NCBI GenBank assembly: GCA_035628505.1
Contig: DASPJR010000211.1
Span: 1-42,363 of the forward strand
DNA: 42,363 nucleotides
Direction: 5' to 3'
From: DASPJR01 sp035628505
GTDB taxonomy: Bacteria; Planctomycetota; SZUA-567; H5-PLA8
Each line of letters begins with the position of its first letter. Within the stretch, counting starts at the first letter, position 1. Both the position numbers and the translations under genes were made by a program. Shown here piece after piece: positions 1 to 7,284 of this stretch. Below the pieces are notes generated by a model, which did no database searches, was not told the DNA's origin, and was given only the letters and a program-made list of their open reading frames with translations.

Positions 1-1
1 C

Positions 2-46
2 TTGCGCACGCAGTGGCTGATCGGGATGGCGAGAGGATTTGGCTAA
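2..46 (+). CDS. Possible 3' end of an upstream gene (very tentative)
   Basis: From the left edge one frame (codons from base 2) is open to a TAA at 44-46 and would encode LRTQWLIGMARGFG. It could be the tail of a gene entering the window, but 14 codons are too few to judge, and another frame is open for longer. Nothing in it identifies a family. It is listed only so that the edge is accounted for. Confidence 0.15.
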   Translation: MRTQWLIGMARGFG

Positions 47-60
47 CGGCAACGGCTTTG

Positions 61-369
61 TTCACCACAGAGAACACAGAGGACTCAGAGGAACGATTTA
101 GGAACGGCAGATGAACGCGATGAAGGCGATGAAGGCGATGATCGCGAAAGAACTATCTGCTTGGCGGTGTTCATTAAGGTTTCTGAATCGGTCTTGGAAG
201 ACGGAACAGAATTTTAGAATTGAGATTTTAAAATTTAAATTTGAAAGTGAACGGCTGAGCTCGCGCGGCGTTCGATCTAAAATTTAAATTCTAAACTCTC
301 AACTTTAAAATTCCGTTCCGTTCGAGCCGTTCCTCCGCGCGCTCAGCGTCCTCTGCGTCTCTGCGTTGA
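61..369. repeat. Nested inverted-repeat element (outer arms CACAGAG-type, inner AT-rich hairpin)
   Basis: The gene-free stretch 47-520 is dominated by this element. The outer left arm (61-95, containing CACAGAGAACACAGAGGA) is matched in inverted orientation by the right arm (327-369, containing TCCTCTGCGTCTCTGCGTTG). Inside it lies a second, AT-rich inverted repeat. Between them, 117-140 is a short tandem of GCGATGAAG units. A related element sits at 9360-9511. CACAGAG-rich paired arms of this kind recur, from memory, in intergenic DNA of several soil and PVC-type bacteria. No coding sequence is visible here. Confidence 0.7.
202..320. repeat. Inner 50-bp inverted repeat, AT-rich, 19-nt loop
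   Basis: Bases 202-251 (CGGAACAGAATTTTAGAATT...) pair with 271-320 (...AACTTTAAAATTCCGTTCCG) across about 50 positions with around 80% identity by eye, leaving a 19-nt GC-rich loop at 252-270. If transcribed this would form one long hairpin. It lies centred inside the CACAGAG-type outer arms, so the whole region reads as one symmetric element. Confidence 0.75.
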
Positions 370-484
370 AGTAGTTACCTAAGTGTTTTCAGGATAGAGG
401 TAGTTGGGGCAGTTCTCTCGTCGTGCTTGCGCAGGGTGTGCTTCGCAGATAAAAAAGACGGCTCACTTTGCAGCAGCGAACACA

Positions 485-503
485 GCAGGCGCTCGACGCC
501 TGC
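485..503 (+). promoter_or_regulatory. Small perfect hairpin just before the aminotransferase ribosome site
   Basis: GCAGGCG-CTCGA-CGCCTGC forms a 7-bp stem ending about 5 bases before the AAGGAG Shine-Dalgarno of the next gene. It could modulate translation or mRNA stability; function is inferred from position only. Confidence 0.35.
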
Positions 504-520
504 ACACAAGGAGATGAAAA

Positions 521-1693
521 ATGCCTGAGCTGGATCCGCCGTCGCGCATTCTGATGGGACCTGGGCCGAGCAACGTGCCGGCGCGCGTGTACCGCGCGCT
601 GATGATGCCCACCGTCGGCCACATGGACCCGACCTACTTCAAAACGATGGACCAGACGCAGGCGCTGCTGCGCGACACGTTCGTCACGCAGAACCCGCTG
701 ACGATCGCCATCTCCGGTACGGGCATGTCGGGCATGGAGACGGCGCTGGTCAATCTGCTTGAGAGTGGCGATGAAATCATCGTCTGCAACGGAGGCGTGT
801 TCAGCGGACGCATGCCCGAGATCGCGCGGCGCTGCGGCGCAACGGTGCGCGAGCTGAAAATTCAGTGGGGCAGGGCAACGCGCCCGGACGAGATCGCGGC
901 GGCTCTGAAGGAAAAGCCGGCCAAGATCGTGGCGCTCGTGCATGGCGAAACATCAACGGGCGTGCTACAGACGAACCTGCCGGACATCGCGAAGATCTGC
1001 CACGCGGCCGGCGCCATTCTGCTTGTGGACACCGTCGCCAGCCTCGGCGGAACGGACTTCCAGACCGATGCGTGGGACCTCGACGTCGTCTATTCCGGTT
1101 CGCAGAAGTGCCTGGGTGTTCCGCCGGGCATCGCGCCGATTACGCTCGGCAAACGCGCCGAAGAGATCCTGGCTAAGCGCAAGAGCAAAGTAAATTCCTG
1201 GTACCTGGATTTGACGCTCATTCGCGATTATTGGAACGAGAAGCGCGTTTACCATCACACGGGCCCGGTGAACATGACGTATGCGCTGCATGAAGGTTTG
1301 CGGCTCATTCAGGAAGAGGGTCTAGCCAATCGAGTTGCCCGTCACGCGAAAATGGCCAAGGCGCTCCATGCCGGCGTTGAGGCCATGGGCTTGAAGCTCT
1401 TCGTACAGAACCCGGCCGAGCGCTGCCCGACGCTGACGACGGTGCTCGTTCCAGAAGGAGCGGACGACGTGGCCGTGCGCAAAACGCTGCTCGAGCAGCA
1501 CAATCTGGAGATCGGCGGCGGACTTGGCGACCTGAAGGGCAAGGCCTGGCGCGTGGGCTTGATGGGCGAAGGCGCGCGGCCCAATCATGTGCTGCTCTTC
1601 CTGAGCGCGGTCGGCGGCATCCTGAAAAAGCAAGGCGTGAAGGTCAGCGCCGGCGCGGGAGTGGAAGCGGCGGCGGCTGTGATCAATAGTTAA
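521..1693 (+). CDS. Class V aminotransferase, serine/alanine-glyoxylate type
   Basis: A PLP-dependent class V aminotransferase of 390 residues, full length for the family. It most likely transfers the amino group of serine or alanine to glyoxylate, giving glycine and hydroxypyruvate or pyruvate. The N-terminal MGPGPSNVP (12-20) is typical of this group. The cofactor aspartate lies in LLVDTVASLGG (D170) and the PLP Schiff-base lysine in SGSQKCLGVPPG (K196). The conserved C-terminal arginine region is in the segment around WRVGLMGEG. The start is secure: AAGGAG precedes the ATG by 7-8 bases. It stands alone, with non-coding DNA on both sides. A 2-hydroxyacid dehydrogenase at 39815-40771 could reduce the hydroxypyruvate it makes. 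Exact amino donor (serine, alanine, or aspartate/phosphonate-type substrates) cannot be read from sequence alone. Confidence 0.9.
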   Translation: MPELDPPSRILMGPGPSNVPARVYRALMMPTVGHMDPTYFKTMDQTQALLRDTFVTQNPLTIAISGTGMSGMETALVNLLESGDEIIVCNGGVFSGRMPEIARRCGATVRELKIQWGRATRPDEIAAALKEKPAKIVALVHGETSTGVLQTNLPDIAKICHAAGAILLVDTVASLGGTDFQTDAWDLDVVYSGSQKCLGVPPGIAPITLGKRAEEILAKRKSKVNSWYLDLTLIRDYWNEKRVYHHTGPVNMTYALHEGLRLIQEEGLANRVARHAKMAKALHAGVEAMGLKLFVQNPAERCPTLTTVLVPEGADDVAVRKTLLEQHNLEIGGGLGDLKGKAWRVGLMGEGARPNHVLLFLSAVGGILKKQGVKVSAGAGVEAAAAVINS

Positions 1694-1848
1694 CGCTGCG
1701 CGTGCGGCTACTAAGCGTTGAATGGAATAGAGTCCAGAACGTCGTTCTGATTGGGGAGGGTAACTACTGAACTTCGTCCGGTAATGTGACGATACATCTG
1801 GACAGTGACTTCCGCTTAGCCCTGAACCGATGCTCCGGAGGTAACGCC

Positions 1849-2220
1849 ATGAAGGAGGGGATCGAGTCTTATCCGCTGGCCAAGCTGTGCAGCAAGAAGG
1901 CGCTGGAAGCGCTGCTTGCCGCGGACATCGTCATCGGCATTCACGCCCCGGACTGCGCGAACGGAATCAAGCCCCCGCGCGGCTCATGCTTCTTCGGCAT
2001 CGAAAAACTCAAGAGAGTCATCTCCGGGGAATGCACGCAGGTGAATGCGCTTGGCGTGCTGATCGATTTCTCCACCCGCGACGTCAAGGAGCTCATCGAG
2101 CTGGTTCTATTCCACAAGGGTTCGTGCTGCCACTGGGAATGGCAGCAGGATGTCATGCGCCGCAAACAGCAGCGTAAAGAAAAGTGGCATCCGAAGAACC
2201 GTATTTCGAAATACGTTTAA
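1849..2220 (+). CDS. Hypothetical cysteine-rich cytoplasmic protein (123 aa)
   Basis: I do not recognise this protein. The ATG at 1849 is preferred over an upstream in-frame ATG at 1786 because CGGAGG (1836-1841) sits 7 bases before it. The 123-residue product has no signal peptide or membrane segment. It carries six cysteines (C14, C36, C47, C62, C93, C94), including the motif GSCCHWEW near residue 91, and ends in a strongly basic tail rich in Lys, Arg and Gln. The cysteines could bind metal, but the spacing matches no zinc-ribbon I know. It stands alone between the aminotransferase and another small gene, so context does not help. The good ribosome site and an open frame free of rare features support a real gene. 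Confidence 0.6.
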   Translation: MKEGIESYPLAKLCSKKALEALLAADIVIGIHAPDCANGIKPPRGSCFFGIEKLKRVISGECTQVNALGVLIDFSTRDVKELIELVLFHKGSCCHWEWQQDVMRRKQQRKEKWHPKNRISKYV

Positions 2221-2323
2221 GTTCACATTTTTACGCAGGCGCTGCCTGACGCGACTGGCTCATGTTTTGCGCGCAATGATGTGCTTCGTTTAACTTTTGC
2301 GCGTGATTCGTTTGGAGCCAGCC

Positions 2324-2545
2324 ATGATTAAGCCGCGTGCTGCCGATACGAGCGCCGTATGGGAAGCTGTTGGGCGGCAGCCCAGTGACAAAGCTATGCA
2401 GCAGATGACTGAAGACGGCTGGGAACCGGTAGAAACTGACCGTGAAGCAACGCGCCTTGTATTCAGACGAGACGGTAAAAAGGCGACGCTGTTTCTCAAG
2501 AAGAATCAGGTTGGAATGGTTGTTCTCGAAGCTCCCGAGGCGTAA
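2324..2545 (+). CDS. Small hypothetical protein (73 aa)
   Basis: An unrecognised 73-residue protein beginning MIKPRAADTSAVWEAV. The ATG at 2324 has a GGAG (2314-2317) at suitable distance; a TTG nine codons upstream is a less likely start. The middle, MTEDGWEPVETDREATRLVFRR when read across residues 31-52, suggests a small beta-rich domain of the kind seen in short DUF proteins with a GWE...F.R pattern, followed by KKATLFLKKNQVG. There is no signal peptide, membrane segment or cysteine motif. It precedes the glycyl-tRNA synthetase promoter region and does not overlap any neighbour. Confidence 0.5.
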   Translation: MIKPRAADTSAVWEAVGRQPSDKAMQQMTEDGWEPVETDREATRLVFRRDGKKATLFLKKNQVGMVVLEAPEA

Positions 2546-2600
2546 GCCTGGGCACCACTCATCTGCTTACGCAATCCCCATCGAGAAACGAGACTGTCCG

Positions 2601-2628
2601 TTGCCGCCGCTCGCGTGCTGTGTATACT
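2601..2628 (+). promoter_or_regulatory. Candidate sigma-70 promoter for glycyl-tRNA synthetase
   Basis: TTGCCG (2601-2606) and TATACT (2623-2628) are separated by 16 bases, matching the -35 and -10 consensus at 4/6 and 5/6. Transcription from about 2635 would give a leader of roughly 190 bases before the glycyl-tRNA synthetase start. Confidence 0.45.
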
Positions 2629-2662
2629 CATCGCCCATGTTTTGGCCAGCGTTCATCCATCC

Positions 2663-2742
2663 GCCCGGCACGGGCTTAGGTACTTAGCGCGGCCCGGAGT
2701 GTTCGCTCCGGAGACCGCGCGTCCGCGTATCGGACCTCTTTT
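2663..2742 (+). promoter_or_regulatory. Structured leader upstream of glycyl-tRNA synthetase
   Basis: Three successive hairpins can be drawn. The first is GCCCG-GCA-CGGGC (2663-2675). The second is a two-part stem, GCGCGG (2687-2692) with CCGCGC (2715-2720) and CCGGAG (2694-2699) with CTCCGG (2706-2711). The third is GTCCG-CGTAT-CGGAC (2721-2735), followed directly by CTCTTTT. The last resembles a short intrinsic terminator, so the leader could work as an attenuator. No T-box specifier or antiterminator bulge (UGGN with its partners) was recognised, so the ligand, if any, is unknown. Confidence 0.4.
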
Positions 2743-2824
2743 CATATCGCAATCAGCGCCCTTTCAAAGCAGGCCGCCAGTCTGCTCCAGCTGACTGATT
2801 GCCAGAGACAAAGAAGGAAATGCC

Positions 2825-4372
2825 ATGAGCGAGAACAAGCAGAAAAAGGATAAGCCGAAGGCCAGCGCCGAGCCGGAGATCATGGAAAAGATCGTCTCGC
2901 TGTGCAAGCAGCGCGGCTTCGTTTTCCAGTCCTCCGAAATCTACGGCGGCCTGAAGAGCTGCTACGATTACGGTCCGCTCGGCGCGGAGCTTAAACGCAA
3001 CGTGAAAGCCGAGTGGTGGCGGACGATGGTTCACGGCCGCGAGGACGTCGTGGGCATTGACGCCAGCATCATCATGCATCCCAACGTCTGGCGCGCCAGC
3101 GGCCATCTCGCCGGCTTCACCGATCCGATGGTCGACTGCAAAGACTGCAAAGAGCGCGGCCGCGCAGACAAATGGCCAAAAGCCGACGTCGGCAGCGAAG
3201 TTGAATACAAAGTGATCGTCGATCACCAGAGTGGTAAGAAAGAGACACGCAAGGGCAAGGTCGGCGCGCTCGGCATTGTCTGTCCCAACTGCGGCAGTCC
3301 GAACACGTCGGACATCCGGCGCTTCAACATGATGTTCCGCACGTCGCTGGGCAGCGTCGACAACATTGAATCAATCGCCAAGGCGCTGGAAGGCAAGAAT
3401 CTGCAGGGCGACGAGCTCAAAAAAGTAATCGCGGACGCCATCGGCGAAACCGCGGTGTATCTGCGCCCGGAAACGGCACAGGCCATGTTCACGAACTTCA
3501 TTAATGTTCAGACCAGCATGCGCATGAAGCCGCCGTTCGGCATCGCGCAGCAGGGCAAGAGCTTCCGCAACGAGATCACGGTGGAACACTTCACCTTCCG
3601 CTCCTGTGAGTTCGAGCAGATGGAAATGGAGTACTTCGTGCCGCCGCCGCAGTATGCCGAAGAAGGCAAGGACGACATGTACTGGTACAACTACTGGTGC
3701 ACGGAACGCCTGAAGTGGTACAGCGACCTGGGCATCCGCAAGGAAAAGCTTCGCCTGCGCGCCCATGAAGCGAGTGAGCTCGCGCACTACGCCAAGGCCT
3801 GCAGCGACGTCGAATACGACTATCCCTGGGGTTGGGGCGAGCTCGAGGGCATTGCGCACCGAAGCGATTACGATCTGAAGGCGCACGAGAAGGCCAGCGG
3901 CAAGCGCCTGACGTTCTTCGATTCGCAGAAGAACGCGCATTACCACCCGTTTGTCATCGAGCCGGCTGCCGGAGCCGACCGCACAGCGCTGGCGTTTCTG
4001 CTCGATGCCTACACCGAGGAGCCGCCGCCGCCGGGCACCAATGAAGGCCGCACGGTCCTGAAGCTGCACCCGCGTCTGGCCCCGATCAAGGTCGCAGTCT
4101 TCCCTCTGGTGAAAAAGGAAGGCATGCCGGAAGTCGCGCGGAAGATCATCGACGAATTCGTGAAGAACCAGATTAACGCGTTCTATGACGAGAAGGACGC
4201 GATCGGCCGCCGTTACCGCCGCCAGGACGAATGCGGCACGCCGTACTGCATCACGGTCGATGGCCAGACCGCTCAGGATGGCAGCGTGACCATTCGCGAA
4301 CGTGACAGCATGAACCAGGAACGCATCCAGGTAGCCGACGCCGTCGCGGTGGTGAAGAAGCGACTGGCGTAG
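2825..4372 (+). CDS. glyQS: Glycine--tRNA ligase, single-chain alpha2 type
   Basis: A class II aminoacyl-tRNA synthetase that charges tRNA-Gly with glycine in the cytoplasm. At 515 residues it is the single-polypeptide dimeric form, not the alpha2beta2 glyQ/glyS form. Motif 1 is in YDYGPLGAELKRNV (about 48-61). Motif 2 is FRNEIT followed by FTFRSCEFEQME (about 247-268). Motif 3 lies in GRTVLKLHPRLAP (about 408-420). Two CxxC pairs, DCKDC (near 104-108) and CPNCG (near 153-157), form the zinc-ribbon-like insertion seen in some bacterial members. The C-terminal anticodon-binding domain follows motif 3. The ATG has AAGGAA about 8 bases upstream. It is a single-gene unit between a candidate promoter with structured leader and a strong terminator hairpin. 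Confidence 0.96.
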   Translation: MSENKQKKDKPKASAEPEIMEKIVSLCKQRGFVFQSSEIYGGLKSCYDYGPLGAELKRNVKAEWWRTMVHGREDVVGIDASIIMHPNVWRASGHLAGFTDPMVDCKDCKERGRADKWPKADVGSEVEYKVIVDHQSGKKETRKGKVGALGIVCPNCGSPNTSDIRRFNMMFRTSLGSVDNIESIAKALEGKNLQGDELKKVIADAIGETAVYLRPETAQAMFTNFINVQTSMRMKPPFGIAQQGKSFRNEITVEHFTFRSCEFEQMEMEYFVPPPQYAEEGKDDMYWYNYWCTERLKWYSDLGIRKEKLRLRAHEASELAHYAKACSDVEYDYPWGWGELEGIAHRSDYDLKAHEKASGKRLTFFDSQKNAHYHPFVIEPAAGADRTALAFLLDAYTEEPPPPGTNEGRTVLKLHPRLAPIKVAVFPLVKKEGMPEVARKIIDEFVKNQINAFYDEKDAIGRRYRRQDECGTPYCITVDGQTAQDGSVTIRERDSMNQERIQVADAVAVVKKRLA

Positions 4373-4396
4373 TAGCTTTCTCAATACTGACACACA

Positions 4397-4426
4397 GGCA
4401 CGGGCCGCCACAAGGCGGCCCGTGCC
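4397..4426 (+). terminator. Strong 13-bp hairpin after glycyl-tRNA synthetase
   Basis: GGCACGGGCCGCC (4397-4409), loop ACAA, GGCGGCCCGTGCC (4414-4426): a perfect 13-bp GC-rich stem 24 bases past the stop codon. The following CTTAAG is not a clear T tract, so it may be a terminator or an mRNA 3'-end stabiliser. Confidence 0.7.
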
Positions 4427-4444
4427 CTTAAGAGATGATCGCAA

Positions 4445-4888
4445 ATGAAAAAGGTTTTTTCAGCTCGCGATCCAATTGAAGCCAATCTGCTGATCGCGAT
4501 TCTTGAAGGGGAGGGCATCACCGCCTCGGTTCAGGGCGAGCGCGTGTTTGAACTGCGCGGGGCGGTGCCGGTAATCGGCCCGACGGTGTGGGTCAGCGAT
4601 GAGGATGAGGCGGCCGCGAGTGAGCACGTCAAGCGCTTCGTGGAGTCTCGCCCGCAGCCGTCGAAGCCGGATTGGCGCTGCCCGAGCTGCGGCGAGACAA
4701 TTCCGGGGTCTTTCACGGAGTGCTGGAAGTGCGTCAACGAAGCAGACCCGCCGCGGCCGTTCAACCGGCGCGTCGTGAACATTATTGTAATAAGCTTCGT
4801 TGCGATCTGTGTTTTGCTTTTCTTGCTGATGATTGAGCAGGAAAAATTGATGCGCCGTAATCGCGCGCAGCCGCAGCTATCACGTTGA
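4445..4888 (+). CDS. DUF2007-type domain plus zinc ribbon and C-terminal membrane anchor
   Basis: A 147-residue protein. Residues 1-65 (MKKVFSARDPIEANLLIAIL, then an EGEGI turn) match the pattern of DUF2007, a small ferredoxin-like domain proposed, but not shown, to act in signalling. Residues 79-96 form a zinc ribbon with C79, C82, C93 and C96 (CPSCGE, then ECWKC). Residues 110-130 are a single hydrophobic helix, leaving a short basic tail. The topology suggests a membrane-tethered cytoplasmic sensor or adaptor. There is only a weak AGAG before the ATG. It converges on the cold-shock gene, and the two share a bidirectional terminator. Confidence 0.8.
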   Translation: MKKVFSARDPIEANLLIAILEGEGITASVQGERVFELRGAVPVIGPTVWVSDEDEAAASEHVKRFVESRPQPSKPDWRCPSCGETIPGSFTECWKCVNEADPPRPFNRRVVNIIVISFVAICVLLFLLMIEQEKLMRRNRAQPQLSR

Positions 4889-4913
4889 CGATTCGCATTT
4901 CTGGAAAAAGAAG

Positions 4914-4935
4914 AAGCGGGACTTTCGTCCCGCTT
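4914..4935. terminator. Bidirectional intrinsic terminator
   Basis: AAGCGGGAC-TTTC-GTCCCGCTT forms a 9-bp stem. It is followed on the plus strand by a T-rich run ending TTTTTT (4946-4951) and on the minus strand by TCTTCTTTTT. It fits termination of both the DUF2007 gene (plus) and the cold-shock gene (minus). Confidence 0.8.
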
Positions 4936-4967
4936 TCGTGCTCGTTTTTTAGATTCAGATTTTCAAA

Positions 4968-5174
4968 TCAGCCTTTGGGGCGGACTTTCGTGGCTTTGGG
5001 TCCCTTCGTGTCCTGAACGGCTTCGTATTCCACGACCTGGCCTTCCTTCAGCGTGCGGAAACCATCCGCCTGAATTTCGCTGTGGTGAACGAACAGGTCC
5101 TTTCCGCCTTCATCTGGCGTAATGAAACCGAAACCTTTCTGATCATTGAACCACTTCACCTTACCCGACGCCAT
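4968..5174 (-). CDS. Cold-shock domain protein (CspA family)
   Basis: A 68-residue single-domain RNA/DNA-binding protein beginning MASGKVKWFN. The RNP1 motif is KGFGFI and RNP2 is DLFVHHSEI, both intact; these aromatic and basic residues bind single-stranded nucleic acid. Family members act as RNA chaperones. The start at 5174 is chosen because AGGAGAG lies 6-13 bases upstream; two further in-frame ATG codons exist just upstream and would extend the protein by only six residues. A leader of up to about 150 bases separates it from the kinase gene behind it, which is usual for cold-shock genes, but no specific cold box was recognised. Confidence 0.95.
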   Translation of the reverse strand: MASGKVKWFNDQKGFGFITPDEGGKDLFVHHSEIQADGFRTLKEGQVVEYEAVQDTKGPKATKVRPKG

Positions 5175-5331
5175 AACCATCTCTCCTTCCACTTCGGCTT
5201 AGCCCTGCGATTTAACCGTCCCCATTGGCCGATTTACTACGAGAGCCCAAACTGTGAGCGTATAGCGCACCTTATGCAGTGTGTAGAGAAAATTTTCACT
5301 TTTTTTGAAGATTTCTGTAAAGATATACTTG

Positions 5332-6534
5332 TCATGCCAGAAGCCACAGTGTTCCCGCTGCAGTGAAAATTACCATTCCGAGACATCCTGACGCGCCTTT
5401 CTTCGCCTTTTTTCGCGGCGGACGTATGGAAGATTTATGCTGTTCAAGCGTGGCATGCAGCGGCGTTTCGCCTTTGAGCACGCGGTCGATATCTTCAACC
5501 AGTTCATTGGCCGACTGATAGCGCTCGTTCGGCGCTTTGGCCATAAGCTTCGTGACGATCTGCACAGCTCCGATCGAAAGTTCCGGATTCAGATCGGCTG
5601 GATTTTCCAGTTCATCCTGAAGATGGCGGCGCATGATTTCAAGCGCCGTCGGCGCATCGAAGGGCAGCCGCCCGGTTAGCGCCTGATAGAGGGTTCCGCC
5701 CAAAGCGTACAGATCGGCGCGATGATCGATGTCCTTGTCGGCTCGAACCTGTTCGGGCGAAATGTAGTGCGGCGTGCCGATGATCACGCCAGTCTGCGTC
5801 ATGCTTTCCTGGTCCAGGAAGGATTTGGCCGTGCCGAAGTCGCTGATTTTTACAGCGCCCTCCTTACCCAGCAGGATGTTGTCGGGCTTGATGTCGCGGT
5901 GAACGACGCCTTTGGAGTGCGCGTGAGCCAGGCCCTTGGCCACATCGCCGATGATGCGAAGCGATTCTTTTTCCGGAATCTTGCCGCCTTCACGCTTCAG
6001 GCGCGCTTTGAGCGTGTCGCCGTCGACGAACTCCATCACCAGGAATTGCACGCCACGGGAAGTTCCGGCATTGTGGCAGGCAACGATATTGGGATGGTTG
6101 AGCGATCCGGCCAGCTGCGCCTCGCGCGTGAAACGTTCGACAAAGCCCTGGTTGCCAGCGAGATTCTTGCGCAGCACTTTCAATGCGACCGTGCGATTAG
6201 CCAGCGTCTCCTGTGCTTTGTAGACGGATCCCATACCGCCTTCGCCGAGCTTCTCCAGGAGCTTGTACTCGCCGAAATATTCCATCGGCAGAGTCTTGTC
6301 GGCTTCGGCCGTGCGGCGCTTGCGCTGCTCGGAAAGGACCTTCTTGACCTGCTCAACGTTGAGCACGTTCATCATGATCAGCACTTCGCCCAGGCGCGAC
6401 TTGCCGCCGCTGATTTTCAACGAACGCTGCTTTTCAAGAGCCGCTTTGATCTGATCGTCTGTGACGAGATTCAGTTCTCTGGCAATTTCGCCAAAGCGAT
6501 GGGAAAGTACCTGGGTGTCGCTCGAGATGGCCAT
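5332..6534 (-). CDS. Ser/Thr protein kinase with GspE-N-like N-terminus and C-terminal membrane tail
   Basis: A Hanks-type kinase of 400 residues. Residues 10-75 contain two copies of a helical pattern (NLVTDDQIKAALEKQ and NVLNVEQVKKVLSEQ) typical of the GspE/MshE N-terminal region that often precedes kinases in planctomycete-like genomes. The kinase domain spans about 90-355: glycine loop GEGGMGSV (97-104), lysine K119 in VALKV, E138, catalytic HRDIKPDN (D214), DFG (232-234) and GTPHYISPEQ (253-262). All catalytic residues are present, so it should be active. After a basic linker with PPRKKAKK the last 18 residues are hydrophobic, ending abruptly, which suggests a tail anchor. No extracellular sensor domain follows. 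It is divergent from the DUF4254 gene. No clear Shine-Dalgarno is seen. Confidence 0.93.
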   Translation of the reverse strand: MAISSDTQVLSHRFGEIARELNLVTDDQIKAALEKQRSLKISGGKSRLGEVLIMMNVLNVEQVKKVLSEQRKRRTAEADKTLPMEYFGEYKLLEKLGEGGMGSVYKAQETLANRTVALKVLRKNLAGNQGFVERFTREAQLAGSLNHPNIVACHNAGTSRGVQFLVMEFVDGDTLKARLKREGGKIPEKESLRIIGDVAKGLAHAHSKGVVHRDIKPDNILLGKEGAVKISDFGTAKSFLDQESMTQTGVIIGTPHYISPEQVRADKDIDHRADLYALGGTLYQALTGRLPFDAPTALEIMRRHLQDELENPADLNPELSIGAVQIVTKLMAKAPNERYQSANELVEDIDRVLKGETPLHATLEQHKSSIRPPRKKAKKGASGCLGMVIFTAAGTLWLLA

Positions 6535-6576
6535 ACCAGTGATCTGTGACTCCGCACCGCGAAAGTGCTTACCGCA

Positions 6577-6605
6577 TTGACAAGACGAGGCATATCTTCA
6601 AACTA
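6577..6605 (+). promoter_or_regulatory. Candidate promoter for the DUF4254 gene
   Basis: A perfect TTGACA (6577-6582) lies in the 99-base divergent gap between the kinase and the DUF4254 gene. The matching -10 is weak: CAAACT at 6599-6604 after 16 bases is the best of several poor candidates. Confidence 0.35.
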
Positions 6606-6633
6606 AGAGTCACACTACGTAAGGAGCTCTTGT

Positions 6634-7284
6634 TTGCAACTCAGGAAAGACGAGCAGAAGCCGGCGGATTTCTCTCAGGACGATGAACTGCGTCATCTCG
6701 CCAGCAAAATAGCAAGCTGCCAGACCATCTGGACAAGCGTCTGGCACGGCAGCGGGTCAGGTGCAGCAAGCGATGCGTTTCTCGCACTTGTGCAGGAAGA
6801 GCACCGCCGCAATTTTGATCTCTGGCATGAAGAGGACAAAGCACGCGCGCCGAACGCGTCCGACGCCGAAATCGCGACCGTTAAGCGCGCAATCGACAAG
6901 CTCAATCAGCAGCGCAACGACCTGATTGAAAAGCTCGATGAGCACCTCTATGCGGCGCTGCAGAAATGCCAGATCAAATCGCAGCCGCAGGCGACCTGGA
7001 ATTCGGAAACGCCCGGAAGCGTGATCGACAGGCTGTCCATCCTGGCGCTGAAGGTTTATCACATGCGGGAGCAGACCGAGCGGCTGGACGCTACGAAAGA
7101 GCATCTGCAGAAGTGCACCGAGCGCCTGCGGGTGCTCACGGCGCAGCATGCGGATCTCACGGCGGCGCTGCAGAACCTGTTTGACGATCTCTTCGCTGGA
7201 CGCAAACAGATGAAAATCTACCGGCAGTTCAAGATGTACAACGATCCGGATTCGAATCCTGCAATTTACGGCGCTAAAAGTTAG
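6634..7284 (+). CDS. DUF4254 domain protein
   Basis: A 216-residue cytoplasmic helical protein of the DUF4254 family. Characteristic blocks are HRRNFDLWHEEDKARAP (about 52-68), a run ending LNQQRNDLIEKLDE (about 89-103), and NSETPGSVIDRLSILALKVYH (read in two parts near 123-143). The biochemical role is unknown; from memory, relatives often lie near glycosyltransferase or lipopolysaccharide genes. The start is a TTG with a strong AAGGAG (6621-6626) seven bases upstream; there is no ATG nearby in frame. Its stop interlocks with that of the convergent DUF1801 gene: the four bases TTAG serve both. Confidence 0.85.
   Translation: MQLRKDEQKPADFSQDDELRHLASKIASCQTIWTSVWHGSGSGAASDAFLALVQEEHRRNFDLWHEEDKARAPNASDAEIATVKRAIDKLNQQRNDLIEKLDEHLYAALQKCQIKSQPQATWNSETPGSVIDRLSILALKVYHMREQTERLDATKEHLQKCTERLRVLTAQHADLTAALQNLFDDLFAGRKQMKIYRQFKMYNDPDSNPAIYGAKS

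Noticed and set aside
119..140. Microsatellite of functional interest (GCGATGAAG units)
   Set aside because: Fewer than three units in non-coding DNA between repeat arms; too short to support phase variation.
61..370. CRISPR array
   Set aside because: The repeated wording is inverted, not direct, and there are no regularly spaced unique spacers or cas genes.
2663..2742. T-box riboswitch before glycyl-tRNA synthetase
   Set aside because: No specifier loop, T-box sequence or antiterminator with a UGGN bulge could be found; only simple hairpins are visible.
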